From contig NZ_MCRI01000024.1 of NCBI RefSeq assembly GCF_001720165.1, positions 1 to 36,545 on the forward strand: 36,545 bases of DNA, in the 5' to 3' direction. Position numbers and translations under genes: made by a program. Origin of the DNA: Methylophaga muralis (GTDB lineage Bacteria; Pseudomonadota; Gammaproteobacteria; Nitrosococcales; Methylophagaceae). Of the stretch, positions 10,215 to 16,863 are shown in pieces (the first letter of the stretch is position 1; each line of letters opens with the position of its first letter). The notes beneath the pieces were generated by a model that saw only the letters and a program-made list of their open reading frames with translations, searched no databases and had not been told where the DNA came from.

Positions 10215-11044
10215 CGGCGACGATACACCACGCCATGCGGCGTACGTTGTAGATCAAACGCATCGGTATAACCGCTGATAGTTTCTGAAGCGCCTAAAAA
10301 CAAATAACCACCCGGATTTAATGACTGTGCAAGCCGGGTCAGAATGTCTGTTTTGCGTTGTGATGAAAAGTAAATCAGTACATTGCGGCACAAGATCACG
10401 TCAAAGCGTCCCAATCCGGTATAGCTCTGCAATAAGTTCTGTTCACGAAACTGCACCCGTTGTTTGAGTTCATCAACAATATGCCAGCTACCTTCCAGCT
10501 GTTTGAAAAACTGTTGACGTCTGGCTGCAGAAATCCCTCTAATCAGCGCGTGTTCTTCATAGATACCGCGTCTTGCCATGGCCAGCATACTGTTGGAAAT
10601 ATCGGTAGCGATGATTTGTGTACTCTTGAGTCGGCTATCCGGTTTTTTACGAATGTATTCGCTGAGAATCATACTGATGGTATAAGGTTCTTGCCCTGAG
10701 GAACAGGCAGCAGACCAGATTTTGCAGGGTGGTGTTATCCGAGTCTCCAAATCAGCCAGTGTCATCTTTTCAAATACTTCAAATGGTCCACCATCACGAA
10801 ACCACGAAGTTTCATTAGTGGTCATCGCATCGATGACTGCATCACGTAAATGACGGGGATGGCCCCGCTGAATGGCATTTAACAAATCGGCTACTGATGG
10901 AATCTTTTCGTCGCGTAATAATTTAGTCAACCGACTGACAATTAAATATTGTTTACCATCGCCCAAAACGATGCCGCAGGCTTGTTCCAAAAAAAGCCGA
11001 AACCGTTCGTAATCGGCCTGACTAATGTCATTTCCTTGTAACAT
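10211..11044 (-). CDS. cheR: CheR-type chemoreceptor glutamate methyltransferase
   Basis: A 277-residue protein with the CheR layout: an N-terminal helical domain (~5-75), then an S-adenosylmethionine methyltransferase domain with TTNETSWFRD (~80), the SAM loop WSAACSSGQEPYTI (~115-128), IIATDIS and CRNVLIYF. CheR methylates glutamates of chemoreceptors for adaptation. ATG at 11044 was chosen; an in-frame TTG at 11062 is the alternative. No chemoreceptor, cheA, cheB or flagellar gene is in the window, so it is an isolated copy that may serve a dispersed chemotaxis or Chp-like system. Confidence 0.92.
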   Translation of the reverse strand: MLQGNDISQADYERFRLFLEQACGIVLGDGKQYLIVSRLTKLLRDEKIPSVADLLNAIQRGHPRHLRDAVIDAMTTNETSWFRDGGPFEVFEKMTLADLETRITPPCKIWSAACSSGQEPYTISMILSEYIRKKPDSRLKSTQIIATDISNSMLAMARRGIYEEHALIRGISAARRQQFFKQLEGSWHIVDELKQRVQFREQNLLQSYTGLGRFDVILCRNVLIYFSSQRKTDILTRLAQSLNPGGYLFLGASETISGYTDAFDLQRTPHGVVYRRR

Positions 11045-11129
11045 ACCTGCGATGTACCTCAACCCTAATGATTTTGTCTGTAACCCTTAGCGGCCATTAT
11101 GCTTAAATGTTTAGCCAATGTGATTTAAA

Positions 11130-11135
11130 TATACT
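11130..11135 (+). promoter_or_regulatory. Possible -10 box (TATACT) for the SDR gene
   Basis: TATACT lies 12 bp before the ATG of the SDR gene, so transcription would begin about 6 nt before the start codon. No ribosome-binding site is visible in that interval and the -35 region is poor. This suggests a very short leader, if the box is used. Confidence 0.35.
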
Positions 11136-11147
11136 CTGATTGCTTAT

Positions 11148-12014
11148 ATGTCAAAAAACAAGCCCAATAGTAAACAACGTAACATTCTGATCACTGGATG
11201 CTCCAGCGGTATTGGCCTGCAAGCAGCAAAAATGTTACATGCTAGGGGCCATCACGTAATTGCTACTATCAGGAATCCGGCCGATCACTCCCCGTTAACT
11301 GCAGCAGGCATCAGTAATTTGTTATGCGATCTCAATGATAGCGCTTCTATCCATCAGGCTGTTGAAGCCACCTCAGAGATTTTTAACGGTCATATCGACG
11401 TATTATTCAATAACGCTGCCTATGGCCAACCTGGCGCGGTGGAAGATTTATCCCGTACCGCGCTACGCGAACAATTTGAAACCAATGTATTCGGCACACA
11501 AGAGTTAACCAACCTCGTTATCAAAAAAATGCGACAACAGGGTTTCGGCAGAATTATCTATAACAGTTCTGTTTTAGGCTTAGTCTCCTTACCATATCGC
11601 GGTGCTTACAATGCCAGTAAATTTGCTATTGAAGGACTGGCTGATACCTTGCGCCTTGAACTCAAAGGCACAGGAATCGATATTTCGCTTATCGAACCCG
11701 GTCCGATTACCAGCCATTTCCGCCAAAATGCCTTTGCAAAATATCAGCAACATATCGATAAAAACACCAGCAGCCATCATACGATTTATGAGGCAATGGA
11801 AAAGCGTTTGTTAACCCCCGGGCCGGCCGCACCTTTTACTCTTCCAGCCAAAGCTGTTGTAGATAAATTAGTGCATGCAATTGAGTCTGACCGACCCAAA
11901 ATACGTTATTACGTAACCTTCCCTACCTATTTGTTTGGCTATCTCAAACGCATATTACCTGCAAGCGCCTTAGATTGGGTATTGAGCCGTGTCTCGCGTG
12001 GTGAACAACGTTAA
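11148..12014 (+). CDS. Short-chain dehydrogenase/reductase (classical SDR)
   Basis: A 288-residue classical SDR enzyme. It has the cofactor loop TGCSSGIG (16-23), NNAAYG (structural Asn motif, ~90), the catalytic Ser within YNSSVLG and the YNASK active-site Tyr-Lys motif (~155). A downstream IEPGPITSHF closes the active site. The substrate cannot be told from sequence; close relatives are annotated only as SDR family oxidoreductases, often acting on lipids or retinol-like compounds. A hydrophobic C-terminal stretch (TFPTYLFGYLKRILP) could associate with membrane. No ribosome site is seen upstream of the ATG. Divergent from cheR. Confidence 0.9.
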   Translation: MSKNKPNSKQRNILITGCSSGIGLQAAKMLHARGHHVIATIRNPADHSPLTAAGISNLLCDLNDSASIHQAVEATSEIFNGHIDVLFNNAAYGQPGAVEDLSRTALREQFETNVFGTQELTNLVIKKMRQQGFGRIIYNSSVLGLVSLPYRGAYNASKFAIEGLADTLRLELKGTGIDISLIEPGPITSHFRQNAFAKYQQHIDKNTSSHHTIYEAMEKRLLTPGPAAPFTLPAKAVVDKLVHAIESDRPKIRYYVTFPTYLFGYLKRILPASALDWVLSRVSRGEQR

Positions 12015-12086
12015 GCAGTCTATATTTTTTCATCCAATTGATATGCCATAATCGCCAGCATTATATTTCCAAGGGATTTGATTGAA

Positions 12087-14216
12087 ATGGCTAGGATGTC
12101 AAACCTCCAACTTCACTGGAAAACAGCCTGCAGTATTTTTTTTAGTAGTTTTATCGCCGGTTTAATCCTGTTATTTCTGGTTGGCCACTTGAACTTTCAG
12201 TATGGATCTTTTGATCCGAGCCAGCTCTTCAGTATTTATCTGCCGCCGTTTTTGCTTATCATAATATTTTCACTGTTATTAACCCTGTGGGGTTTAAAGC
12301 GTCTATCCAAACCCTTGTCACAGATCGAGCAAATATCGCTGGCCTTGCCTTTGTTGTCAGCAAAAAAATATCAGCAAGCCCGTCTTTTATTATCTGAAAC
12401 AAGCATTAACAACTCTGATCAGGAAGTTATTGATCTCTCCAATATTACCAACCACCTGATCAATGTTTTGGATCAATTGGACCAGCATGGGCGACTGCGT
12501 AATCAACAGGTACAGATAAAAAACCGTGAGCTGCGAAAAGAACGCGACTTTATTAAAAGTTTGCTCGATACCGCCCAGTTAATTGTTTTAACCATTAATA
12601 AAAAATTTGAAATTTCGTTATTTAATGATTACGGCGAAAAAATTACAGGTTTTAACAAAGACGAAATGCTCGGTACCAATGTCGCCCGAATGTTTCCCGC
12701 CAGTCATTGGACCGAAGCGAATATTCACTTCAATGAATTATTGGCTGGGCATCAACGCATTGCCCAGCAGGATTCTGAACTTATTGATAAAAACGGTCTT
12801 ATCCGCCAGATTTCCTGGCTGCATTCACGTTTGGAACACGACAATCAACAGGCAGTGATTTTATCGGTTGGCCTGGATATGACTGATAAAAAGGAAGCGG
12901 AGAAACGCATCGTCTGGATGGCAGAACACGATCCGTTAACCGATTTATGCAATCGGCGAAAATTTATTGAAGAATTCGAAAAATCGTTACGTATGGCGAT
13001 TCGTTATCACCATCAAAACACGCTGCTCTATCTCGATCTGGACCAATTCAAGGATATTAACGATACCAGCGGACACCGCGCTGGAGATGAATTATTAATT
13101 TTGGTTGCCCGTACTCTAAAACGTGTTACCCGATTTACCGATTTGGTTGCCAGATTAGGGGGTGACGAATTTGCCATTCTAATGCCTGAGAGTGATGTTG
13201 ATGGCGCTATTACCCTGGCAAAAAAAGTGATTCATGAGTTGAGCACGATTCAGCTTGAATATGGTGCCGTACAACACAAGGTTTCGACCAGCATTGGTAT
13301 CGTGCACTTTCCCCTTCAGGATGCCAGTATTCATGAGCTGATGGGCTTTGCCGATCTGGCGATGTATCAGGCAAAAGCTCTAGGCAAAGGCAATTTTCAT
13401 ATCTTTTCAGTGGATGATCGAACTCGTGAGCAGCTTGAAGCGCGGGTGTTGTGGAAACACCGCATCGAACAAGCACTGGAACAAGATCTGTTTGTGCTGT
13501 TTTATCAGCCCATTCTGGAATTAGATAACAACAAAATTGAACATTACGAAGTCTTGATTCGTATGCGGGATCCTCACACCGGTGAAATGCGTTTACCGGG
13601 TAAATTTATCCAGATTGCTGAACAAGTGGGTTTGATCCAGCAAATAGATCATTACGTTATCAAACATGCCCTGAAACAATTAGGACTATTACAAAAGCAA
13701 AAACCTAATATCAGTTTTGCCATTAATTTATCCGGCTTGGTGATTGATACCTCACGATTATTGCCGTTACTGGAAAGCACTATCGCTGAATATCAGGTAG
13801 ATCCCAACGGCATTATTTTTGAAATCACCGAAACTGTCGCCGTCTCCAACCTTCAGCAGGCCAAAGCAATGATGCAAGCCATTAAAGCCCTTGGTTGCAG
13901 GTTCTCGCTGGATGACTTTGGCGTTGGTTTTTCGTCGTTTAATTATATGCGGGAACTACCGGTCGATATCATCAAAATAGATGGAATCTTTATTAAAAAT
14001 CTGGATAAAAATGCGGATGATCAACTGTTTGTCAAAGCCTTGGTGGATGTCGCCAAAGGATTAAACCGTAAAACTACAGCTGAATTTGTTGAAAACGCTG
14101 ACATCTTAGCTCTGCTAAGAGGTTATGGGGTTGATTTTGGGCAAGGTTACTACATCGGTCGACCACAGCCAGATTTGCTTAATACTCTAGCCTGGTCTCC
14201 ACCTCTTTCCAGTTGA
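12087..14216 (+). CDS. Membrane PAS-GGDEF-EAL c-di-GMP turnover protein
   Basis: The 709-residue product starts at ATG 12087, 10 nt after AAGGGA; a TTG nine bases earlier is less likely. Two N-terminal transmembrane helices (~14-34, ~49-70) are followed by a linker, a PAS domain (~155-270), GGDEF (~275-445) and EAL (~450-700). The cyclase motif GGDEF (358-362) is intact and so is the inhibitory RxxD site (R349, D352). The phosphodiesterase signature reads EVL (E488) instead of EAL, but the other expected ligands are present: N547, E579, D609-D610, K630, the E in AEFVE and Q686. Both activities are therefore possible. It has no HAMP or LapD-type periplasmic domain. Confidence 0.94.
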   Translation: MARMSNLQLHWKTACSIFFSSFIAGLILLFLVGHLNFQYGSFDPSQLFSIYLPPFLLIIIFSLLLTLWGLKRLSKPLSQIEQISLALPLLSAKKYQQARLLLSETSINNSDQEVIDLSNITNHLINVLDQLDQHGRLRNQQVQIKNRELRKERDFIKSLLDTAQLIVLTINKKFEISLFNDYGEKITGFNKDEMLGTNVARMFPASHWTEANIHFNELLAGHQRIAQQDSELIDKNGLIRQISWLHSRLEHDNQQAVILSVGLDMTDKKEAEKRIVWMAEHDPLTDLCNRRKFIEEFEKSLRMAIRYHHQNTLLYLDLDQFKDINDTSGHRAGDELLILVARTLKRVTRFTDLVARLGGDEFAILMPESDVDGAITLAKKVIHELSTIQLEYGAVQHKVSTSIGIVHFPLQDASIHELMGFADLAMYQAKALGKGNFHIFSVDDRTREQLEARVLWKHRIEQALEQDLFVLFYQPILELDNNKIEHYEVLIRMRDPHTGEMRLPGKFIQIAEQVGLIQQIDHYVIKHALKQLGLLQKQKPNISFAINLSGLVIDTSRLLPLLESTIAEYQVDPNGIIFEITETVAVSNLQQAKAMMQAIKALGCRFSLDDFGVGFSSFNYMRELPVDIIKIDGIFIKNLDKNADDQLFVKALVDVAKGLNRKTTAEFVENADILALLRGYGVDFGQGYYIGRPQPDLLNTLAWSPPLSS

Positions 14217-14253
14217 TTTTGTGTATGAAATAACGCTTCATGCTTGTGCAGCG

Positions 14254-14281
14254 GCACCAACATGTCGTTTCAATTTGGTGC
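14254..14281. promoter_or_regulatory. Putative NtrC-type enhancer site(s) upstream of the FNT-cynS genes
   Basis: GCACCAA (14254-14260) and TTGGTGC (14275-14281) are a perfect 7-bp inverted repeat with a 14-nt spacer. Each side resembles half of an NtrC site (GCACC-N5-GGTGC), and the left portion GCACCAACATG matches the start of the E. coli glnA site as I remember it. The centre lies about 104 bp before the start predicted from the sigma-54 element, a normal enhancer distance. Neither 15-bp site is complete, so this is a candidate only. Confidence 0.5.
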
Positions 14282-14311
14282 AAATTCAGTAGCGCCACAA
14301 GGCAAAAAAAA

Positions 14312-14348
14312 CCTAACAAACTGATTTAACTATATAAATCAAGTTAGG
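14312..14348. repeat. Imperfect palindrome overlapping the -24 element
   Basis: Nested inverted repeats: CCTAAC (14312-14317) pairs with GTTAGG (14343-14348), and TGATTTA (14322-14328) with TAAATCA (14335-14341). The right outer arm includes the GG of the -24 element. Eight A residues (14304-14311) precede the left arm, so read on the minus strand this resembles a terminator, although no gene needs one there. It may be a regulator site or bendable DNA. Confidence 0.5.
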
Positions 14349-14362
14349 CACAAAACATGCAA
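14345..14362 (+). promoter_or_regulatory. Sigma-54 (RpoN) promoter candidate for FNT-cynS
   Basis: The sequence AGGCAC-N5-ATGCAA has GG at 14347-14348 and GC at 14359-14360, separated by exactly 10 bp as required for the -24/-12 elements (consensus TGGCAC-N5-TTGCA). The predicted start is near 14372, giving a leader of about 32 nt with GGAG before the ATG. Sigma-54 promoters typically serve nitrogen-limitation genes, which fits the downstream cyanase. Confidence 0.6.
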
Positions 14363-14403
14363 ACTGCTTACCTGTTTAATATCAATCTTACTCTGGAGTG
14401 TTT

Positions 14404-15231
14404 ATGTCTTATCTCTTGCCCAGCGAATTTGCCAAGAAAATGGTCGATGCCGGTGAAGCCAAACTCAAAATGGCGACACGGGATGTATTAATTCGATCTT
14501 ACATGGCAGGAGCTATTTTAACTCTGGCCGTTGCCTTTGCGGTCACCACTGCCGTACAAACTGGTTTGCCGATTGTTGGCGCCTTGGTTTTCCCTGTTGG
14601 TTTTGTCTTATTGAACTTACTCGGTTTTGACTTGTTGACCGGTGTATTTGCTCTAGTTCCATTAGCGTTGTTAGATAAAAGACGCGGCTGCACTTTCAAA
14701 GGCATGATGAAAAACTGGCTGCTGGTCGGCTTAGGTAACTTATTAGGCGCTTTGACCACGGCGTTACTGGTGGGTATTGCCTGGACATTTGCTTTCACTA
14801 CCGAACCGGGTGCTGCCGGTCAGGCAATTGCTAAAGCGGCTGAAGCACGTACCCTAGGATTTGCTGCACATGGCGGTGCTGGCTGGTTAACTGTTTTTGT
14901 TGCTGGCGTGCTGTGTAACTGGATGGTCTCAACCGGTGTTGTTGGCGCCATGCTATCTAATTCGGTAGGGGGCAAAGTAATTGCCATGTGGTTACCAATT
15001 GCGGTGTTTTTCGGGCTGGTCTTCGAACATGCCGTAGTGAATATGTTCTTGTTCCCAATGGGCATGCTGATGGGCGCTGACATCACTATCGCTGACTGGT
15101 TATTATGGAATGAAATCCCGGTTATCCTCGGTAATCTGGTGGGTGGCTTGGTGCTGACTGGTGGCATGTTGTATGCGACGCATTACAAAACTGGCGCACC
15201 TACCGCTGAATTTTCCGAAAAAATGAATTGA
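14404..15231 (+). CDS. Formate/nitrite transporter (FNT) family channel, cyanase-linked
   Basis: A 275-residue integral membrane protein of the FNT family, whose pentameric channels carry small monovalent anions such as formate, nitrite or hydrosulfide. The layout is six helices with the family features GFDLLTGVFALVPLALLDKR (~73-92), a Gly-rich pore segment NWLLVGLGNLLGAL, the LCNWMVSTG loop and the conserved pore His in FGLVFEHAVVNM. ATG at 14404 follows GGAG by 5 nt; a GTG two codons earlier is possible. It lies directly upstream of cynS on the same strand, and no CynABD-type ABC transporter is present. I infer that it admits cyanate, or possibly nitrite or bicarbonate; the substrate cannot be read from sequence. 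Confidence 0.93.
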   Translation: MSYLLPSEFAKKMVDAGEAKLKMATRDVLIRSYMAGAILTLAVAFAVTTAVQTGLPIVGALVFPVGFVLLNLLGFDLLTGVFALVPLALLDKRRGCTFKGMMKNWLLVGLGNLLGALTTALLVGIAWTFAFTTEPGAAGQAIAKAAEARTLGFAAHGGAGWLTVFVAGVLCNWMVSTGVVGAMLSNSVGGKVIAMWLPIAVFFGLVFEHAVVNMFLFPMGMLMGADITIADWLLWNEIPVILGNLVGGLVLTGGMLYATHYKTGAPTAEFSEKMN

Positions 15232-15243
15232 TTTCCTCGTTGG

Positions 15244-15274
15244 CCTGGCACCTGTTCTGGGTGTCAGGTTTTTT
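15244..15274 (+). terminator. Rho-independent terminator or attenuator between FNT gene and cynS
   Basis: CCTGGCACC (15244-15252) and GGTGTCAGG (15260-15268) pair along 9 bp (one G-U) and are followed by six T residues (15269-15274). It lies 12 bp after the FNT stop and ~33 bp before cynS. Either cynS has its own promoter, or partial readthrough sets a lower cynS level. Confidence 0.8.
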
Positions 15275-15306
15275 ATTCAAATACAAACAGATATTTTGGA
15301 GTAACA

Positions 15307-15747
15307 ATGAATAAACTTGCTATGACGCAAGCCATTATGGTGGCAAAAGAAACCAAAGAACTGACTTGGGAAAAAATAGGTGCAGCGATTGGCATGTCAC
15401 CGGAATGGACAGCCTCTGCCTGCCTCGGCATGAATAGCATGCCCGTTGAAACGGCCAAAAAGCTATGTCAGATGATGGATCTGGGTACCGAAGTCGAATT
15501 GGCCCTGCAAAAATACCCAAACAAACAATGGGAACAAACTGTACCAACGGATCCTTTGCTATATCGTTTGTATGAAATGATGTCGGTTTATGGCCCAACC
15601 ATTAAAGAAATTGTGCACGAAAAATGCGGTGATGGCATTGTCAGTGCCATTGATTTTGCGATGAATATTGAGAAAAAACCGGATCCAAAAGGTGACCGGA
15701 TTGTAATTACCTTAGATGGCAAATTCCTGCCGTACAAATCTTGGTAA
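15307..15747 (+). CDS. cynS: Cyanase (cyanate hydratase)
   Basis: A 146-residue cyanase. It converts cyanate and bicarbonate to ammonia and carbon dioxide, detoxifying cyanate and supplying nitrogen; the enzyme is a decamer in the cytoplasm. The N-terminal helical domain resembles an HTH fold (LTWEKIGAAIGMSPEW, ~19-34). The catalytic C-terminal domain has the expected Arg87 and Glu90 (in YRLYE) and Ser113 (in GIVSAIDF), corresponding to R96, E99 and S122 of the E. coli enzyme. TTGGAG lies just upstream of the ATG. Terminators on both sides leave it as a short unit behind the FNT gene. No cynR regulator is adjacent. Confidence 0.97.
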   Translation: MNKLAMTQAIMVAKETKELTWEKIGAAIGMSPEWTASACLGMNSMPVETAKKLCQMMDLGTEVELALQKYPNKQWEQTVPTDPLLYRLYEMMSVYGPTIKEIVHEKCGDGIVSAIDFAMNIEKKPDPKGDRIVITLDGKFLPYKSW

Positions 15748-15755
15748 ATAAAAAC

Positions 15756-15782
15756 AGGTGCACTGCTCAACGCAGTGCACCT
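15756..15782. terminator. Bidirectional terminator between cynS and the second FNT gene
   Basis: AGGTGCACTGC (15756-15766) and GCAGTGCACCT (15772-15782) form a perfect 11-bp stem with a 5-nt loop. T-rich tails follow on both strands (TTCTTTTT on plus, GTTTTTATTT on minus). It separates two convergent genes and should stop both transcripts. Confidence 0.92.
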
Positions 15783-15792
15783 TATGTTCTTT

Positions 15793-16641
15793 TTACCGAT
15801 TCGGACGAGCGTACACGTAGACCAGATAGTAGGTCATCGCCACAAATCCAGCACCACCTACAATATTACCCAAAGTGACCGGAATAAGGTTACCCATCAA
15901 ACCGGCAAAATCCAGCGTCGCTAATTGAGCTGCATCAAAATGCCCGGCAGCCACAATCGCCTGATCGGTTGCTGCAATCATCGCAACCGGAATCATGTAC
16001 ATATTTGCCACAGAATGCTCAAAGCCCATTGCCACAAAGCCAGAGATAGGAAACAGCACAGCCAATACTTTATCGGTGACACTGCGTGATGCATAGACCA
16101 TCCAGCTGCTTAGACACACTAAAACATTACACAGTAAACCGCGCACAAAGGCTTCGGTGATCGAATGATCAACTTTTATCAGACCTGTTTTAATGGCTGT
16201 CACCCCTACACCATAATTTCCGTCCGTCAGGTATCCAGAGAGATACACCAGATAGACGGTTACCAGCGCCCCCACCAGGTTGCCGAAATAGACAATACCC
16301 CAGTTACGCATTAATGCTTTGAAACTGACTTGCCCTTTCGCATAAGCCATGACCACCAGCGTATTACCGGTAAATAACTCTGCTCCAGCTATTACCACCA
16401 GGATAAAGCCCAACGCAAATACTAAACCGCCTAGCAATCTTGCCATTCCATATGCTGCACCGGCGTCTGTCATAACCACCGTGTAATACATTGCAGCAAA
16501 CGAGATAAACGCCCCGGCCATCAATGACAGAATCACTAACGGGATAAGTGACATATTGGCCTTATCCACCCCAACGGTTTTGACTTTTTCCGCGACTTCC
16601 GCTGGCGTGAAGGCATCGACATACTTGCCGAAATCAGACAT
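15793..16641 (-). CDS. Second formate/nitrite transporter family channel (FocA/NirC-like)
   Basis: A 282-residue FNT channel, distinct from the copy at 14404. It has an N-terminal amphipathic stretch (PAEVAEKVKTVG), six predicted helices, the motif GAELFTGNTLVVMAYAKG (~86-103), FVRGLLCNVLVCLSSWM and the pore His in MGFEHSVANMYMIP. These match FocA/NirC-type formate or nitrite channels more closely than the first copy does. It is convergent with cynS and has its own extended -10 promoter. Substrate is unknown; formate or nitrite is most likely by family. Start ATG at 16641 with AGGT 9 nt upstream. Confidence 0.93.
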   Translation of the reverse strand: MSDFGKYVDAFTPAEVAEKVKTVGVDKANMSLIPLVILSLMAGAFISFAAMYYTVVMTDAGAAYGMARLLGGLVFALGFILVVIAGAELFTGNTLVVMAYAKGQVSFKALMRNWGIVYFGNLVGALVTVYLVYLSGYLTDGNYGVGVTAIKTGLIKVDHSITEAFVRGLLCNVLVCLSSWMVYASRSVTDKVLAVLFPISGFVAMGFEHSVANMYMIPVAMIAATDQAIVAAGHFDAAQLATLDFAGLMGNLIPVTLGNIVGGAGFVAMTYYLVYVYARPNR

Positions 16642-16679
16642 TTGTTAGCTACCTGTGAGTGTGAGGGAGAAAGTCGGGC

Positions 16680-16688
16680 ATTATATCA
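16680..16688 (-). promoter_or_regulatory. Extended -10 promoter for the second FNT gene
   Basis: On the minus strand TGATATAAT is a perfect extended -10 element (TG at 16688-16687, TATAAT at 16685-16680). The -35 region at 17-bp spacing is weak (TGCAAA). Transcription would start about 30 nt before the ATG at 16641. A second TATAAT lies further upstream near 16738. Confidence 0.6.
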
Positions 16689-16814
16689 GTGGCTTACAGC
16701 ACTTTGCAGGGATTGCTTTCCCGAGAATAAGGTGATTATAAAACGGCTAAAGATAAATCTAACGGATTATTGAACATTCAAACAGGTATTAAACATCTGA
16801 GAATAAACAAAAGC

Positions 16815-16843
16815 CGGGCTGGATGAGATGTTCTTCCAGCCCG
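16815..16843 (-). terminator. Terminator of clpB
   Basis: CGGGCTGGA (16815-16823) and TCCAGCCCG (16835-16843) form a 9-bp GC-rich stem with an 11-nt loop. On the minus strand it is followed by CTTTTGTTTATTC. It lies 21 bp beyond the clpB stop. Confidence 0.85.
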
Positions 16844-16863
16844 ACAATCATTTTCATTTTAGC

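Noticed and set aside
12087-14216. LapD identity for the GGDEF-EAL protein, which would pair with the adhesin
   Set aside because: LapD has a periplasmic domain and HAMP with degenerate catalytic motifs; this protein has a short periplasmic loop, a PAS domain and mostly intact motifs.
14499-15167. Long minus-strand frames opposite the first FNT gene
   Set aside because: They are shadows of a membrane-protein gene and rich in Pro, Thr and Lys with no recognisable domain.
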